A stretch of 64,000 bases of DNA from Paramecium sonneborni (GCA_905182985.1 CAJJDN010000001.1:938254-1002253), one strand, 5' to 3'; shown: positions 11,636-24,905, counted from the stretch's first letter. The notes: generated by a model not told the origin, from the sequence alone. Translations and numbers: made by a program.

Positions 11636-14600
11636 TCAATATTATCCAAATTCCTTAAACATCATTGCCATATCTGACAATTGATTCTTTTTGGGCATTG
11701 GCATTCTTGGAGGTTAATTATCTTCTAAACTGAATAATTATTTTTCAGTTAACTCTTTTTTAATATACATCAAATAAGTAGATCTACTCATATCTGAAAA
11801 TTTTGGCATAAATTTTAAATATGTTTTTTCATCATCATCAATATATTATTTCTGTCCTCCTTTTTATTTGAATAGCATTTTACTCAGTTCCTTATTTTCA
11901 ATATCCATTTTCCTTTCAACTCCATCTATTATCATACCAATTACTTAGTGAGATTTCTTTTATTATTTTTCTATTTAATCTCTTATCTATTTTTAAGCCT
12001 TTTATTGTTTCTCTTATTATAAAATCAAATCTGTCCCTTATGCTTCCAAATTTATTACTGATTAACTTATCTGTGAATTTTATTGTTTGTCTCCCATCTT
12101 TTTCAAAATAGGTTTAGGAATTGAACTTGATTTTGGTTGTATTAAATTTTATGTTGATTATATCTTTGTATCATCTAATCCTGTTAAAGAATTTCTTCCT
12201 TAAGAAGGCTACAAAGATGTTTAATGATTAAAAGGTTTTTTATCAATCTCTTGTACTAAAATTCTTACATTTTTTCTTTATTTTGAAGATTATTATTATT
12301 ACTACTATTGTTAATTTTCATTTTCAGGATTTTATACTTAAATTTCTCTTTCAAAGGCTGATTTTAATTTTTAAATTCTTTCCTTTTCTTTTTATTCTCT
12401 AAGTAAATTAGCAAAAAACTTTGATAAACCTAAAGCTTCTCTATGTTTATAAATAAAATCTTTTAATTTCTTCTTTTTACTTTTTTCTAATACTTTTCTC
12501 AAATAAATTGTTTCTTCTTCATCTTTTAAATCAATATTCACATTATTCTATACAATCTTTTTACCTGCTACCATTTTATCAATTTTTTTTCGTTTTAATT
12601 CTTTTAATTCTTTTTCTGCTGTTATTTTACCATCTATAATATGTGCTTAATCTCTAACTTTTGTATCAATTTCCACTTTTACTGGAGGAGAATTGAATGA
12701 TTCTTTATAAAACATAATTTCCTCTTTTGCTTTCAAATTTAACATTTTCCTACCAAAATTAAATTCTTTTTTATCAAAATCTTCCTTTTTTCTTAAACTA
12801 AACAATTATCCTAAAATATCATTATAATCACTGAATTCATTTGTTTCAATCTTTCCAGTTACCATTTTATTAACATATACATCCAAATCTTATTTATGAT
12901 GTTCATCTCTATCTGGATGTTCTCTATATTCTATATTTTCTAATTATCTCTTTAATAATGTTCCTGCATTACTTACATTCTTTTCATCAGTTTTTTTTGG
13001 TTTTGGATATTCATTAAAATATTAATTAGTTGTTAAAATTTTAGATTTATGATCTAAAGGTCTTTCCAATCCAATTTTAATCAAACCAACTGATTTACCC
13101 AATTTTCTATTTAATTTTACTAATCTTCTATTATTTGATATTGGCTTCTTAGAAACTGATTATGTTTTTTTCTTTTCAAACATATCATCATCAAATTATA
13201 AATTATCTATAGAAGGTGCAAAAAAACTTCCATCAAAAAAACTATCTTAACTATTCGAATCACTATCAAATATATTAATTGATGCATCAGTACCATGAGG
13301 TTATGATTACTCAACAACTTTTTAATCAAATTATTTATTTATTTTATATTCTTATTTTACTTATGTTTTTAAATATAATTATTAATTTAAAGGTTTTATT
13401 TGAAAGAGATGATACATATCATTATTAAACTTCTTTAAATATTGAGATTCTGATTATTCTTATTAATCTCTATGTTTTTTCCTTATTTTATGTAATTCTG
13501 AATCTAATGTCGATTCAGCTATAAAACTTAAATCAGCTAAATCTTTGAGATTTTATTCAACTCTATGTTTTCCCTCACTTGCCAATTTTATTATATGTTT
13601 CTTAAATTCATCTATTCCTTATATATATTTTTCTGCTAACCAACTTGCTGTTGTTAATGACTCTACAATCCTATGATAATTATTCTAAGCTTCATAATTA
13701 CACATAATAGTAACTAAAGCAGATAAAGTTGTTATAACACATCTCTTCATCCTCTTTCTTTCTCTGTTTTTGTACTTTCTTTATGTAAATTTTTCTTAAT
13801 TAATCCGAATCCTCATTTCTCCACATAAAATTACTATTGCTTCTTCAGCTACTCTTAATGATTCTTCATATTCACTTATTTCATAATAATAATTTGATAA
13901 ATAAACTTTTGCTTTTGCACAAGTATTCACTAAATTAGGATTTGGTGTATCAAGTATTTATTTTGCTATTCTTTAAGCTTCTAATAAATAATAATAAGCA
14001 ACCTTTGGCTTATTGGCTTTTTTAAAGACTAAATTTGCCATTAATTGTAATTCAATTAAATTGTAGAAGTATTAATCTAATTCAAATTGTATATTTAATG
14101 GTTTTATTGTTTTTACTATCATATTAGCTATACGACTAGACTCAGATACTTCTTACTCATAAAAGTTTATCTCTTTTGCTTATTTTTTTGTTCTCTCTTT
14201 TTTTTATTTTTCATATTCATTAATTTTGTAGAAAAGAACAGTAACTTCCTGTTCTTTTATTCTTTCTTATCCTTCTTCATCAGAACTTGTTAAATGCGAA
14301 ACATCTTCTAAACTAAAAATTTAAATAATTCAATACACAACTCCTTTCATTTCATTGGGCATAACTTTCTATATATAAAGATTTAAGTATTTGTATAATT
14401 CAAATATTGCTTAAGTTCCTCTTTAAATAATTTAAATCATTATTTCAGGTCTATCTTACTCAATATCTGGTTTTAACAATCCCTTTTTTATTATTTTATT
14501 TATGCAATTAATTATCCGACGATTCAGCATAACCATTTCACCTAATTCTAAATCTTTTCTTTGACTATAAAACTTATCTAAAAGCTAATATGCTCGCTTA

Positions 14601-14778
14601 TAAAGTTTCTATTCAACTATATAAATCAAGTTACTTTTTATATCATTTTTCCAGTTTCTCTGTGAATATAATCATAGCTACCCTACAATAGACTTTTTAA
14701 TTTACTCTCTTCTTTATTTTAATGAGAATGTTATTGTTAGTGAGATGTATTAACAGAAGAAGTTTCTTTTTAATTCAT
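11636..14778 (-). CDS. Large helical protein with TPR-like N-terminal part
   Basis: ATG at 14778, TGA at 11636-11638. Two introns (14609-14634, 26 nt; 14313-14336, 24 nt) leave exactly 1031 codons. The first ~400 residues form paired amphipathic helices with spaced Ala, Tyr and Leu (for example KVAYYYLLEAQRIAKQIL and YEESLRVAEEAIVILCGEM) that look like degenerate TPR repeats. The remainder is hydrophilic, rich in Lys, Glu and Gln, with coiled-coil stretches and a poly-Gln run. No enzyme motif is seen. TPR-type folds usually bind partner proteins, so a scaffold role is possible. I do not recognise the family; gene structure is well supported, function is not. Confidence 0.7.
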
Positions 14779-14922
14779 TAAATTAATGTTAATTCTAATT
14801 TTTATATATTTAAAAAATCATATATTTTTTCTATAGATTTTGGTTATATTTTGATTTAGATATGATTTTGGAATTGTTTATATATTATTAATTAATATAT
14901 AATATATATAAAACATAAGGAT

Positions 14923-17767
14923 TCATTACTACTTGCTTTCTATCACAGTAGTAATTTGTGATTCCAAACTTTAATATTAATTTGCTAATAATTAAGGTAA
15001 TTGTCCTATATCTTTCAAAGAATTCATAAAATAATCTAACTCTTCTTTTATTCTTGTATATCCTATTCTTAAAAAATATTAAACAATATTCTTTACTTAG
15101 AAGTGATATTTAATTATCTAAATATTTTAACAAAATCTGAATTTAATATAGTAACAATATGACCAAAAACATTACAAAGATCTTATTTTGTAATAATATC
15201 TTCAATAGCTACATATAAGGATCGAGTATTCTAACAGATTTAATTAGTCATTTTAGTAGGAACAGTAATTTTAGCTTAGGAATCCTAAATAATTAATTAT
15301 ATAGATCACATTCCAATCAAGTTTAGCGATATCTTCAAAATGTTTATAAAATCTATCTTGTACTATAGTAGTTAACTTATCCATGACTTCAGCATTATGA
15401 TTTTCATAATCTACCTTTATTGTTGTAAAATCATTCTAAATTTGATTTAAATTTGAAAATTCATTTTGTTAATATTAACTAATTTTTAATTATTTAATGA
15501 TTACTTGATTATCTTAAACAGTTTATTAGATAAAGGCTCTAATAAATATAAAAAGAGTCTTAAACAAATTGATGAAATAGCTAAATTTTTAGCTGTAATT
15601 GTTGATATCTTGCCAAAATGTACAGCTCCTGCTCCCAAAATGTATTATGTGGCTAAGGAATTATAACTTTTAATTAATTCAACTAACTTTTATACTTACT
15701 CATAATTAATTATTGAATAAGATTCAAATAAATGCAAATATTAACTTATAGCTTATAAAAAGAATAAAAATGCTTATGTTACTTTATATTTGGAATTATC
15801 TTTTAAAATAATTATTTCAGTTTTTATTATTTTAAAATGTGAATTATTTACATATGAAGGTAATAGATTTTTACCTGCCATTGTACTATTATTTAGTAGA
15901 ACGCTTTCATCTAATTATTCTACTTGTTTTAAATCCTCTAAATCTAATAAATAAGAAATTATTTCATAATTATCAAAAGATACATCAGAAGCCAACCAAA
16001 TTTCATTCTCTAAATACTTATTCAATTATATTTTTTTATCTTTATGAAAATTTTAGAGATATTACTTTTCTTAAGTATTTCTCATATATATTAATTAATT
16101 TATCGAACATTTCTAATATTATCCTCTAATTTTTTACATTATTTTGTCATTTATTTATAAATCTTCATTCATTCTAGACATTTCCTATTAGTAAAATTAA
16201 TCCCAAAATTTATAAACTTAAAGTAAATCTATAAAATCTTTAACTGAAGATTCAGATGCAATTCTTTTTGATGATAATAATAAGGCTACTTTTTCATTAG
16301 CAAATTTTAACATAGCTACAGGAATAGAAAAATGTTCTTCAATTATTTCCATATGTTTTGGTTAATCCAATACATTTTTAGCAATTGATTAAGCAAGTGC
16401 AATTTAGAGATTAATTGTCTTTTTTAAATTCTCTGAAAAAAATTAAACTATTTTTATAAAGATATTTAATGGTTATTCCTCCATAAATTAAGATATTTAC
16501 TCCATGATAGATTACTCATCGAATTTCATTTATTATTGAGAATCCTCTTAATTAAAAAAGTTTTTAATTGCAATTAAAAATTCTTAATAATATCCTTGTA
16601 ATTCTTCCATCACTTTTTATTTAAAAATTTTATCACCCATATCAATTATACCAGAAGAAGATAAAAGAGTTTTAATAAAACTATCATCTGATTGTTTATT
16701 AGAGGAAATAATTGATTATTGTTATTATTCTAACCAACTATCATTTACATATGAATTTGCAAGAACTGAATCATCATGATCATTTAATTAATGTGTTAAT
16801 TAATTTATAAGTTATTTATTTGGTGTTAATAAGGATGTCATTTAAGTAAGCATAATTGATAAAAGATGATTTAATATTGTAGTATATAAATTTTTTTGTA
16901 ATTATTCTAACTTTAAAGGTATGAACTTTAAACTTGTAATAGATTTGATTGATTAATATGTCTATTCACTTACTTTTAATAATTAAACAGCTTAGGAATA
17001 TTTCTTAGTATTTATTAATTCTGATAATGTTGTAAAACTCTTTTAAATTGACTAAACTCGTTTAAGAATGAACAAAATATTTTCAACTTTTTCAATAGTC
17101 TAAACTCAATATAATTAATACTTATTTCTTTCGAGTAATTTCTGTACTTTTTTTAACCATGTGTTCTCTTGTTGTACTATAAATTTCACGTATTCTTTTA
17201 ACTTTTTTAATGTTCTAGTCAATTATTTAATTCATTTCATTTAAATTTAATACTACACTTAGAAATTTATCAAAGCGAGAATTGATTTAAAAGAATAAAG
17301 TAATCTCAACATCATCTAAATGATCTTTAATCTCTTCTAAATACTAATTAATTTTATCTTTGCCTTATGCAAATAATTGATAGTTAAATCTAAATGGTTG
17401 ATCAAAAAAATATGCAGGTACTGTATCATAACAACCTAAAACCATTTCATCTAAATCATCAGGAATATCTGATGATTATACTTTTTTTTGAAATTTTCTA
17501 TACTCCAGATAAACATCCCTAATAGATTATAAGTATTCAACAAAATCTTTAAATCCTAAATCTTTTATAGACTATAAATCTGATGATCGATAAACAGTAT
17601 TCACGATGGCTTAAGCATCCTTCAATGATATTGGATGTTAGGGTTCTTGGGTTTTTCTTAGTACTCTTTTGAGTAATTGATCAAAATATCCCTCCTCTAT
17701 TACACTAAAGACTAATTGCTATTCTTATTTATTTTCCTCACTAATTATTCCATTAAGAATACCTCAT
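14923..17767 (-). CDS. VPS54: VPS54, GARP complex subunit (start uncertain)
   Basis: The C-terminal half carries the VPS54 domain, with GAGAVHFGKISTITAKNLA followed by a hydrophobic helix. The N-terminal half has the tethering-complex coiled coil (HLDDVEITLFFQINSRFDKF, then KVKRIRE) and a KYSQAVQLL segment, as in Vps54 proteins. It would act in the GARP complex, tethering endosome-derived vesicles at the trans-Golgi network. At least one intron (22 nt, within the coiled-coil part) is needed. TGA at 14923-14925. About 930 residues are readable, near the usual length. The 5' end is unclear: the frame is open to 17763, and an ATG at 17767 would need a 5-nt first exon. Coding-like sequence continues upstream in broken frames. 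Confidence 0.82.
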
Positions 17768-18281
17768 TTTATGATTGCTTATAAATATCAATTAATATAT
17801 TATAATATATCACTTAATTCAGATTATTTTTGTATTCCTTATAATTAAGATCATTTCCTCATTGTTTTAAAGACTTAAGAACTTTGAGTTTAAATCACAA
17901 ATAATATTTTGCTTATTTGAAATAACAATATGATAGGACTTATTATTAATAATATCTGTATTTTCAGAATGTTCAAATAATTATTTTTGGAATTAAATAT
18001 TAGATTCATTTTATAAACTTCAATAAACAGCTTATGTCTTAGCTTTTGTCTTTAAATTCAACAAGTAAATTAAAAGGAGACTACTATACCTGTTTAATTA
18101 ATTATTGATGTTCAATTTTTGATGGAAACTTTATGTTTAATTTTCATTAAAGTTTTTCTTTTTAACTAAAATAATTTGATATTTTCACAATAAGGAAGAT
18201 GAAAAAATAAATCTCATTTTTACCCTACAATTTACTGATTATTTAATCTATAATTTTATTTTTAATTTAATTTTATTATCA
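17768..18281. other. Unresolved region upstream of VPS54
   Basis: The minus strand here has protein-like pieces (for example SYHIVISNKQNIICDLNS and QSELSDILQYIN) in different frames, broken by several TGA codons that no GT...AG intron of normal size removes. It could be the true N-terminus of VPS54 damaged by sequencing errors or by retained non-coding DNA, or a decayed remnant. From about 18060 to 18281 I see only A+T-rich intergenic sequence between divergent genes. Confidence 0.4.
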
Positions 18282-19423
18282 ATGGATGCTTTTATCGGTT
18301 TTAGCAAATGTTAGATAAAGAATACTTAAAGTTCTACTTCAATAACAAATTACTCATACAGCTTGATAATTCATCGTATATTTAACCGATTTTATCAAAC
18401 AAAAATTAGAACCCCTCTAATAAATCATATTTTTATTTCAAATTATGATTGATTATATATGACCAGCCGTCGCCTAAAGATCTTTTGATTCAAAAGTTAC
18501 TATCTTAGGATAAGATTCATCCTGAAGATTTTCGTGACCTTATTAAACCAGTTAAACTCATGTATAAACTTTACCTAATTAAGATTTGGCTATTGTATAT
18601 TTTATTCCATAATGAGCTTCTGCTATTTTATAGTTATTCATACCTTGAATAACCTTTTTTCATTTCTAATTATCCAACTGTGTTTTCACCAATTTTAGAT
18701 AAACTTAAAATTATCTCCTAATTTATATGATTTAAACTTCAAATTCATTTTTATCTAATTAATTTTATTCACTATTTCATGAGTTCTTATTCTCTACTTA
18801 AAATTTAAATTTTTAAGAGTTTTAACATTTCTAAATGATTCCATAATTTGATTGCATTCTGATAATTTATGTAAAAATTCGAGAATTTTCAAAGCTAAAT
18901 TAAATTTATTTGCTGATTTCAGACTTACCAGATTCTGATTCTATAGTCATCCAAATTGATTAAGGTATTTAAATCATTTAATGGCAAGCTTTTAATAAAA
19001 ATTGTAGCTATTACTAAGATTTAATACTTTATTACTAGGATTGATGCTAGTAAAAGATGATCCACCACAAAAAATTTAGATTTAAAATATTAAGAACTTT
19101 AGATTCAGTTAAAATTGATATGAATCCAATACTTTTTACTTCTTTTTTACAAATTTTTTGAATCATCTATTATACTTTCAGGAATGCTAATTAATAATGG
19201 GGAGAGACGTAAAGAATAATTCCAGATATTAATTTGTAGTCATAAAAGATCTAGCATCAAGTATCTAGCTAAAATTATTTCCTTAATTATAAATTTGGGC
19301 CCATTTTAAAGGTTAAAGCATTTATTTGATATATTTAAAAAAATAATAAATGAGACAGTTATAAATTATAAATTAGAATCTAGTTAAAAATAAAATGATG
19401 TATATAATAAATTATTGACTTGA
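18282..19423 (+). pseudogene. Decayed gene, possibly RhoGAP-like
   Basis: From the ATG at 18282 the plus strand shows coding-like segments in successive frames separated by TGA codons and frameshifts: an NKLLIQLDNSSYIQPIL piece, a KDLLIQKLLSQDKIHPEDF piece and a longer 3' piece open to TGA 19421-19423 (GMLINNGERRKEQFQ, then HKRSSIKYLAKIISLI). The order acidic/proline segment, Phe-rich helix, then a His-Arg/Leu-rich helix loosely recalls a RhoGAP domain, but this is weak. Introns of normal size do not repair the breaks. A highly split, intact gene cannot be fully excluded. Confidence 0.4.
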
Positions 19424-19789
19424 AAGAAGATGTAATTGTACTGATTTTATAATTTTGATTAAAAATTATGTATTATGTAATATTCAATAATGGCACTTTT
19501 CTTTCATCGATCAGTATCTCTAATTTTAAGGTACTAATGTCATTAAAAAAGTAATGGAATATCATTAACTTTTAGAAGATGCCATTTAGATTTTGATGAT
19601 CTTACTCATCCTCATGAATATTTAGGTGCTTGAATTGAATTAGATGGATTTTATCTTATTTGATCATCTTGGAGGCGTTCTTAAGATAAAATATACATTA
19701 ACCTCTATCATTTTTAAACCATCCTTTAATTTTTTGAAAGGTGCTAGCAATGCAATTAATTAGTACTCAACACATTAAAATTATAAATA
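19424..19789. other. No assigned gene; short overlapping ORFs
   Basis: Two short plus-strand frames exist: an ATG at 19490 giving 47 residues to TGA 19631-19633, and an ATG at 19554 whose frame runs into the start of the prefoldin gene. In the first frame, protein-like sequence continues past the TGA (IELDGFYLI) to further TGA codons. This could be a small decayed gene or chance. I see no recognisable domain. Confidence 0.35.
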
Positions 19790-20227
19790 ATGAAATTTAC
19801 AAGTACTGATAATATAGAAGTGGATAGACAAGACTAATAGAAAATCAATTCTTTTAGCAGATTAAATATGCAATATCATGAACTAATAAGATTAAATTAA
19901 GCGTATAGAATGATAAAATTAGTATAGTCGAAAAGAGGAATTATCACGTTTAGCAGATGGCAAAGATGAAATGGAATTAATGGATGATGATGAGAAGATT
20001 CCTTTTAAATTTGGTGACTCTTTTATTAGAGTGAATGTTGAAAAAGTAATTAGTTTGGATATATATATTAAAAGGCAAGAACATTGATTGACGAATAAGT
20101 AGTGAAAATAAAAAAATCATTCGAAGAAGATACTAAGAAAATAGAAGAGACATTAAAATAGATGAATAATTTGAAAGCAAAGTTATATGCTAAATTTGGT
20201 AGTCAAATTAATTTGGATGATGAATGA
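19790..20227 (+). CDS. PFDN4: Prefoldin subunit 4
   Basis: ATG at 19790, TGA at 20225-20227, with introns at 19903-19927 (25 nt) and 20046-20074 (29 nt); 128 codons remain. The protein has the beta-type prefoldin layout: an N-terminal helix starting EVDRQDQQKINSFSRLNM, an acidic MELMDDDEKIPFKFGDSF beta-hairpin and a C-terminal coiled coil ending LKAKLYAKFGSQINLDDE, very close to the conserved PFDN4 C-terminus. Prefoldin is a hexameric cytosolic co-chaperone that hands unfolded actin and tubulin to the CCT chaperonin. Length (127 aa) is normal for the family. Its stop lies 35 bp from the convergent stop of the PIWI gene. Confidence 0.93.
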
Positions 20228-20262
20228 TCGTTCAATAAAATATATATATAAATTTAAATAAT

Positions 20263-22577
20263 TCAAATGTAAAATAATACTCCTTTTTTAACTAATTCTT
20301 CTATAGGAATAAAAGGATCCTTGTCAGATCTTTAATATCTAGAACCAATAAATTCACTTAAACAATGAGCATATCTAACAGGAGCAGGAATTTTAATTGG
20401 ACCAGCAAAGTTATAATAGAGCCAACATAGTTTGTAAGTAAGAACTTTAATATCATTTTCAATATTAGGTATATCTGAATGTAATATTTTATATAAAGTT
20501 GGTTAAGAGGTACCTTATCTGGTAATTTAAGATATTAAATAAAAATTAGGTTGTTATCCTTCACAAATTTCTTTACTATCTACAATAGTGCCAGATGCAG
20601 GATTATCAGGTCTATGTCCAGCTTAATAGAATTTACCAGCTACTCTTTTATTACAAATGACTAGAATTAATTTACTTGAAGGATTTGTTTATTTGATTGC
20701 TTATTCATATTAAGGAAACTCATCTCCTAAAACTACAGGAATTTAACCATCTGATATTCCATCTCTATAAATCACTATTATTTCAGGATATATATTATTT
20801 TTATCTTTGTAAACTTACATAGCTACTATTAAACTCTTTTTTAGATTATCTCCTTTATAATCAGCTCCTTTTAATATTTAACTATGATATCTGGTCATAT
20901 TCTTATCAACAGTCGAACAAAATGCCAAATGCTTAGTTTAATGTAATCTATCATAACATTCAGCTGCGCATATCATTGAATGTTATTATTAAAATAAATG
21001 AGGTAATTTATCTATTGCCCATGGAACTCCTCCCAATTTAGCACATATTTATACCATTATTTTATTAACTATAGATCTTGTATTTTTACTTAAAGTATCT
21101 TCTAACACTACTTAACTTGGACAACCAATCTTTTACATTGATATAAATTTTGCACATCTATATAAACGACTATTCTTTTTCTATCCTGGTAATAAAAATA
21201 TTATAAATTCGATCTTCTATTATTTTTATTCACATTCTTTATTTATATCATCACATAATTATACTAATGCTTTATCTCTCTCTTCCTAAAGTTATTTAAT
21301 TATAGGCTAAGAATAAAAACCATAAAATTAATATTCTGTAATTGCTAATTTCATATTTTCTAACAATAATTTTTTAGCTTCCTAACCTCTTTCTTTATAA
21401 TAATGAATTAAAACCCAAACCAATTTCTTTTCTGGCATTTGATACATCTTCTTTTACGTTTATTAATCTAAATTTAAATTCTATTAAGATAAATCAATAT
21501 TTTCATTTCCCATCAATAATGTTCCTGGACGAACTGTTTTAGCTTCAATATTCATTGATATACTACTTAATTTCAAACCCCAAGTATCTAATATATTTAT
21601 ATTTGATCCTTTCTTAATAGTAGAATTCATTTATTTAGCAAATTTCTCTGATTTATCTATTCTATCTTATGCATTTGGTTTAGTTATTCTTGAAACTTCT
21701 TTCATTACTTAGAAATTCTAAATTATATTATATTTTATACACTCTTAACAGTTTCATTCAAACCAGTTAATTAACATAATTCTGGTATTAAATATATCAT
21801 CTTATCTTCTTATTTCCCTTTGATTCTTAAATGTGTTTTTATTAATGGTTATTTGTCATTTAATTTTATATTATACCTTTATTTATAATACTCTTTAAAT
21901 GATGTTTCCTATCCGTTTTCTGTTATAAATAAATCTTTAGGAGACATTGCAGTTTCAATATTATCAACTCGATAAAATTTTTAATTGTATTTTGTCATTA
22001 CGATCATACCTTCATAACGATCAACTTCCTTTGTTATTAAAAGATCATCTAATAATGTATTTTATCTCAATATTTTATATGCACAATCTATCATAACACC
22101 GAATTATTTTTATACTATTTACACTCCTTCCCAAATTTCAAATTTATGTGCATGAAATTAATGAGATATCTTTGGCCAAAATAATTTATCTTTACCAATT
22201 TAAACCATCCCTTATTATGTGCTTACTATTTATTTTACAATTCTTGCTAATATTTATTGTAATTTTGTTCCTCCTACTATATTCTCGATAAATTTCAATG
22301 TTACAATATTTTAAATCTCTTAACCCTCATTTAATCCTCCCAATACTTTAGTTGCTATCTTAGTCGGAGAATAAATATTTAAATTTATGCAATAAAAGGT
22401 CATCAAATTTTCTGCAATCTTCTACCTATAGTTATTGATTGCTTTTTATGCATTGATATCAGAATAATTAGTTAATTCTATTTTATATCTATAGATTTAA
22501 CGATCTGGCAGTAATTCAAATTGATGAAAATTCGATTTTACCTTCACATTTTTGAATTACTAATCTTGCTGTTACAT
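20263..22577 (-). CDS. PIWI-family Argonaute protein
   Basis: ATG at 22577, TGA at 20263-20265; one 23-nt intron (21718-21740) leaves exactly 764 codons. The order is N domain, PAZ region, linker (ITKPNAQDR) and PIWI domain. In the PIWI domain I see RDGISDGQ with the second catalytic Asp, and the conserved His in APVRYAH near the C-terminus; the protein ends in GVLFYI, a typical hydrophobic Argonaute tail. The first catalytic position reads MICAAECYDR, so a Glu seems to replace the usual Asp. Paramecium PIWI proteins bind small RNAs that guide DNA elimination or silencing, depending on the paralogue; which role applies here is not visible. Confidence 0.92.
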
Positions 22578-22801
22578 TTTAAAAATATATTATTGATTGT
22601 TAATTACTATTTATTATATTTTACCTACAAATAATTTAATATTTTAGAATGCTTAAAGAATTATTCAAAATTTTGTAATAATAACTTAGAGTTTTTTGAG
22701 TAGATCATTTTATTGAAACTATTTGAAAATTCAAATTATTTTATATTATATAATGAAATACAATAAGATTATTAAAAAGTAGAATAGAAAAATAAAAGAG
22801 T

Positions 22802-23677
22802 TCATTTACTCACAAGACTTAATAAATAATCATCAAAATTTTTTGTATTTTTAATTGCTTGATCAATCATATCTTTCAATTATTATGATTATTGTTGAGT
22901 TGATTATCTCACACTAAAACTCCTAGATTTTGGTAAACTTTTAGTTTATTCGTTAGAAATGTCAATAGATTAGAAAAATGTACTATTCCTTTATTATTTC
23001 CTATAAGAGTACTCCCATTCTCTGTTCACAACCTTATAACAATTGTTATAATTACTTATTTACGCTTTGTTTAAGTTGGAGATGTTATTTCTTAGAGCAC
23101 ATCCATCAACTAATTCTTCGAGACTCTTGAAATTTTATTATTGCTTCTCATCTTTGAATTAAGATGAAAAGAATTAGTTTTTTTAAGTACTACATCAATA
23201 ATTGGTTATTGTTTGTTTTCCTTTGCTTAATCGCAACTTTAATAAAATGTACTAAGATTGCTTATTTCTGATTACTAAGACTGCATTTTTGCATCTGTTT
23301 AGCTCAAAGTCAACGATGTATCAATATTCTCTTTTGTCTGTAATAAATGTTAAACTTTAACAAACAAAGTATGAGGTTGATATCTAATTACTGGAGGTTC
23401 AATTTTTTTTAAACAAATATACTTTGGAGTGCGGAATTCGATCATTCCGTTATTATTATATTTTAATATGAAAACTTTTTTTACAGAAATGGATTGTAAA
23501 TCAGACTAGTAACTTCTCAAAGAAATTAATTGTCTTTTTCTGAGACTTAATTTAGAATCACCTCGAACATAATAAGCTATGAAAGAACTAAATTTAAGTA
23601 AATAATAATGTCAAATCAAGTAACATAAATATGTAAATTATAATATAAGAATTCTCTCTGAATTTCTCAATTATCAT
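22802..23677 (-). CDS. Unrecognised Ser/Gln-rich protein
   Basis: TGA at 22802-22804. A 23-nt intron near 23040 joins two open stretches with a Ser/Gln-rich, basic character (for example SKLSLRKRQLISLRSYQ and QSTQQQSQQLKDMIDQA). The first exon is less sure: from the ATG at 23677 (another in frame at 23689) an unusually long 37-nt intron would be needed to join it to the body, so the true start may differ. No domain is recognised. The gene is divergent from the coiled-coil gene at 23693 with only about 15 bp between the two start codons, so they must share promoter sequence. Confidence 0.55.
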
Positions 23678-23692
23678 AATGAAGCTCATACC

Positions 23693-24882
23693 ATGTACTT
23701 GAATCATTTGCAAATTTTAAAAGGTAATTCATTTTTTCCCCTACTCATATATTAGATAATCTTACAAATTTAGTGAAAAGAAGAAGGGTAATTATTGGCC
23801 CTTCTATTAAAATTGTATTCACAACTCCAAAGCAATCCAAACAATTTAATTTTCTAAAGAAAATCTTCGATCATGACCTTAAGGAGTTATATCAATCAGA
23901 ATTGTAGATTAAAGAATAATAATAAAGAAATACAGATAAAATCTTTAAATCTGTTGAAGATAACTTGAAATCTATATCAAATAAAGCCAAAATTCATAAT
24001 TAAATAGTTGATAAAAAACTTATAATATTGAAGAAAAGTAGAGAAAATGATTTGGATAATAGATTAAATAAAAGTCTTGATTTTGATTCCAAATTTGAAC
24101 CTATTTAAAAATCATTACAAGATTCTAAAAGTAAATTTTAAATAATGATGTAATCTAAAAAACAATAAGAATTGGATTATCATTTAGAAAAAAAAAAAAG
24201 TATTATTGAATAAGATGAACTTCGTAGAACTAATTTATAATTTACAATTGAAAAATCTTAAAGAAATTCACATATTAGATAAGGTATTGCTAGTCATGAT
24301 CGTATTCAATAAGTTTAAAATTAATAATTAGAATAACAATAAAAAGCAATCTAAAAAATTGCTAGTCAAATTGAAAAAACATCAATATAGACCTAATAAT
24401 AGCAATCAAATTTATAAAATACAATTTAGAAAATGAAAGAGGAATAAGACAAAAAAATTAACAAAGTTCAAAAAAATCTTACATCTAAATCATTATTTTA
24501 ATCTGAGAGGGAAAGTGTTATAATTTAAGATATATAAGAAAAAATTATTTAAGGGAATACAAAATCAAAGTAACGTTTATTAGATATATAATCAAAATTA
24601 AAAAATGTTACTTTATAAAAATAAGAAAAATAATAAGAATTGTTTAACAGTTATACAAATAAAATGGAGAAGAGAAATGAAACAATAATTGAAAAGCATC
24701 TTAAATTAAGAGAAAATCTAAAAAAAAATTAGAATTTAAGTAAAAATATGGTTTAATAATAACATTAATTAATTATTGAAAAGGATGAGTTTAATTAAAA
24801 TATCTCTAAGGCTTAAAAATTAATAGTTAGTAAGACAACAAAGGATATTGAAGAATTACTCACTCATCTTGTTTTTAATTGA
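23693..24882 (+). CDS. Coiled-coil protein
   Basis: ATG at 23693, TGA at 24880-24882, one 32-nt intron (23724-23755); 386 codons. The first exon encodes only 10 residues. After a short basic segment (VKRRRVIIGPSIKIVF) the protein is almost entirely Lys, Glu, Gln, Asn, Ile and Leu in coiled-coil arrangement. No catalytic motif. It sits just upstream of, and in the same direction as, the LRR coiled-coil gene, 23 bp apart; a structural cytoskeletal or ciliary role is possible but unproven. Confidence 0.75.
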
Positions 24883-24905
24883 ATTTTTAAATTATATAAA
24901 AATTT

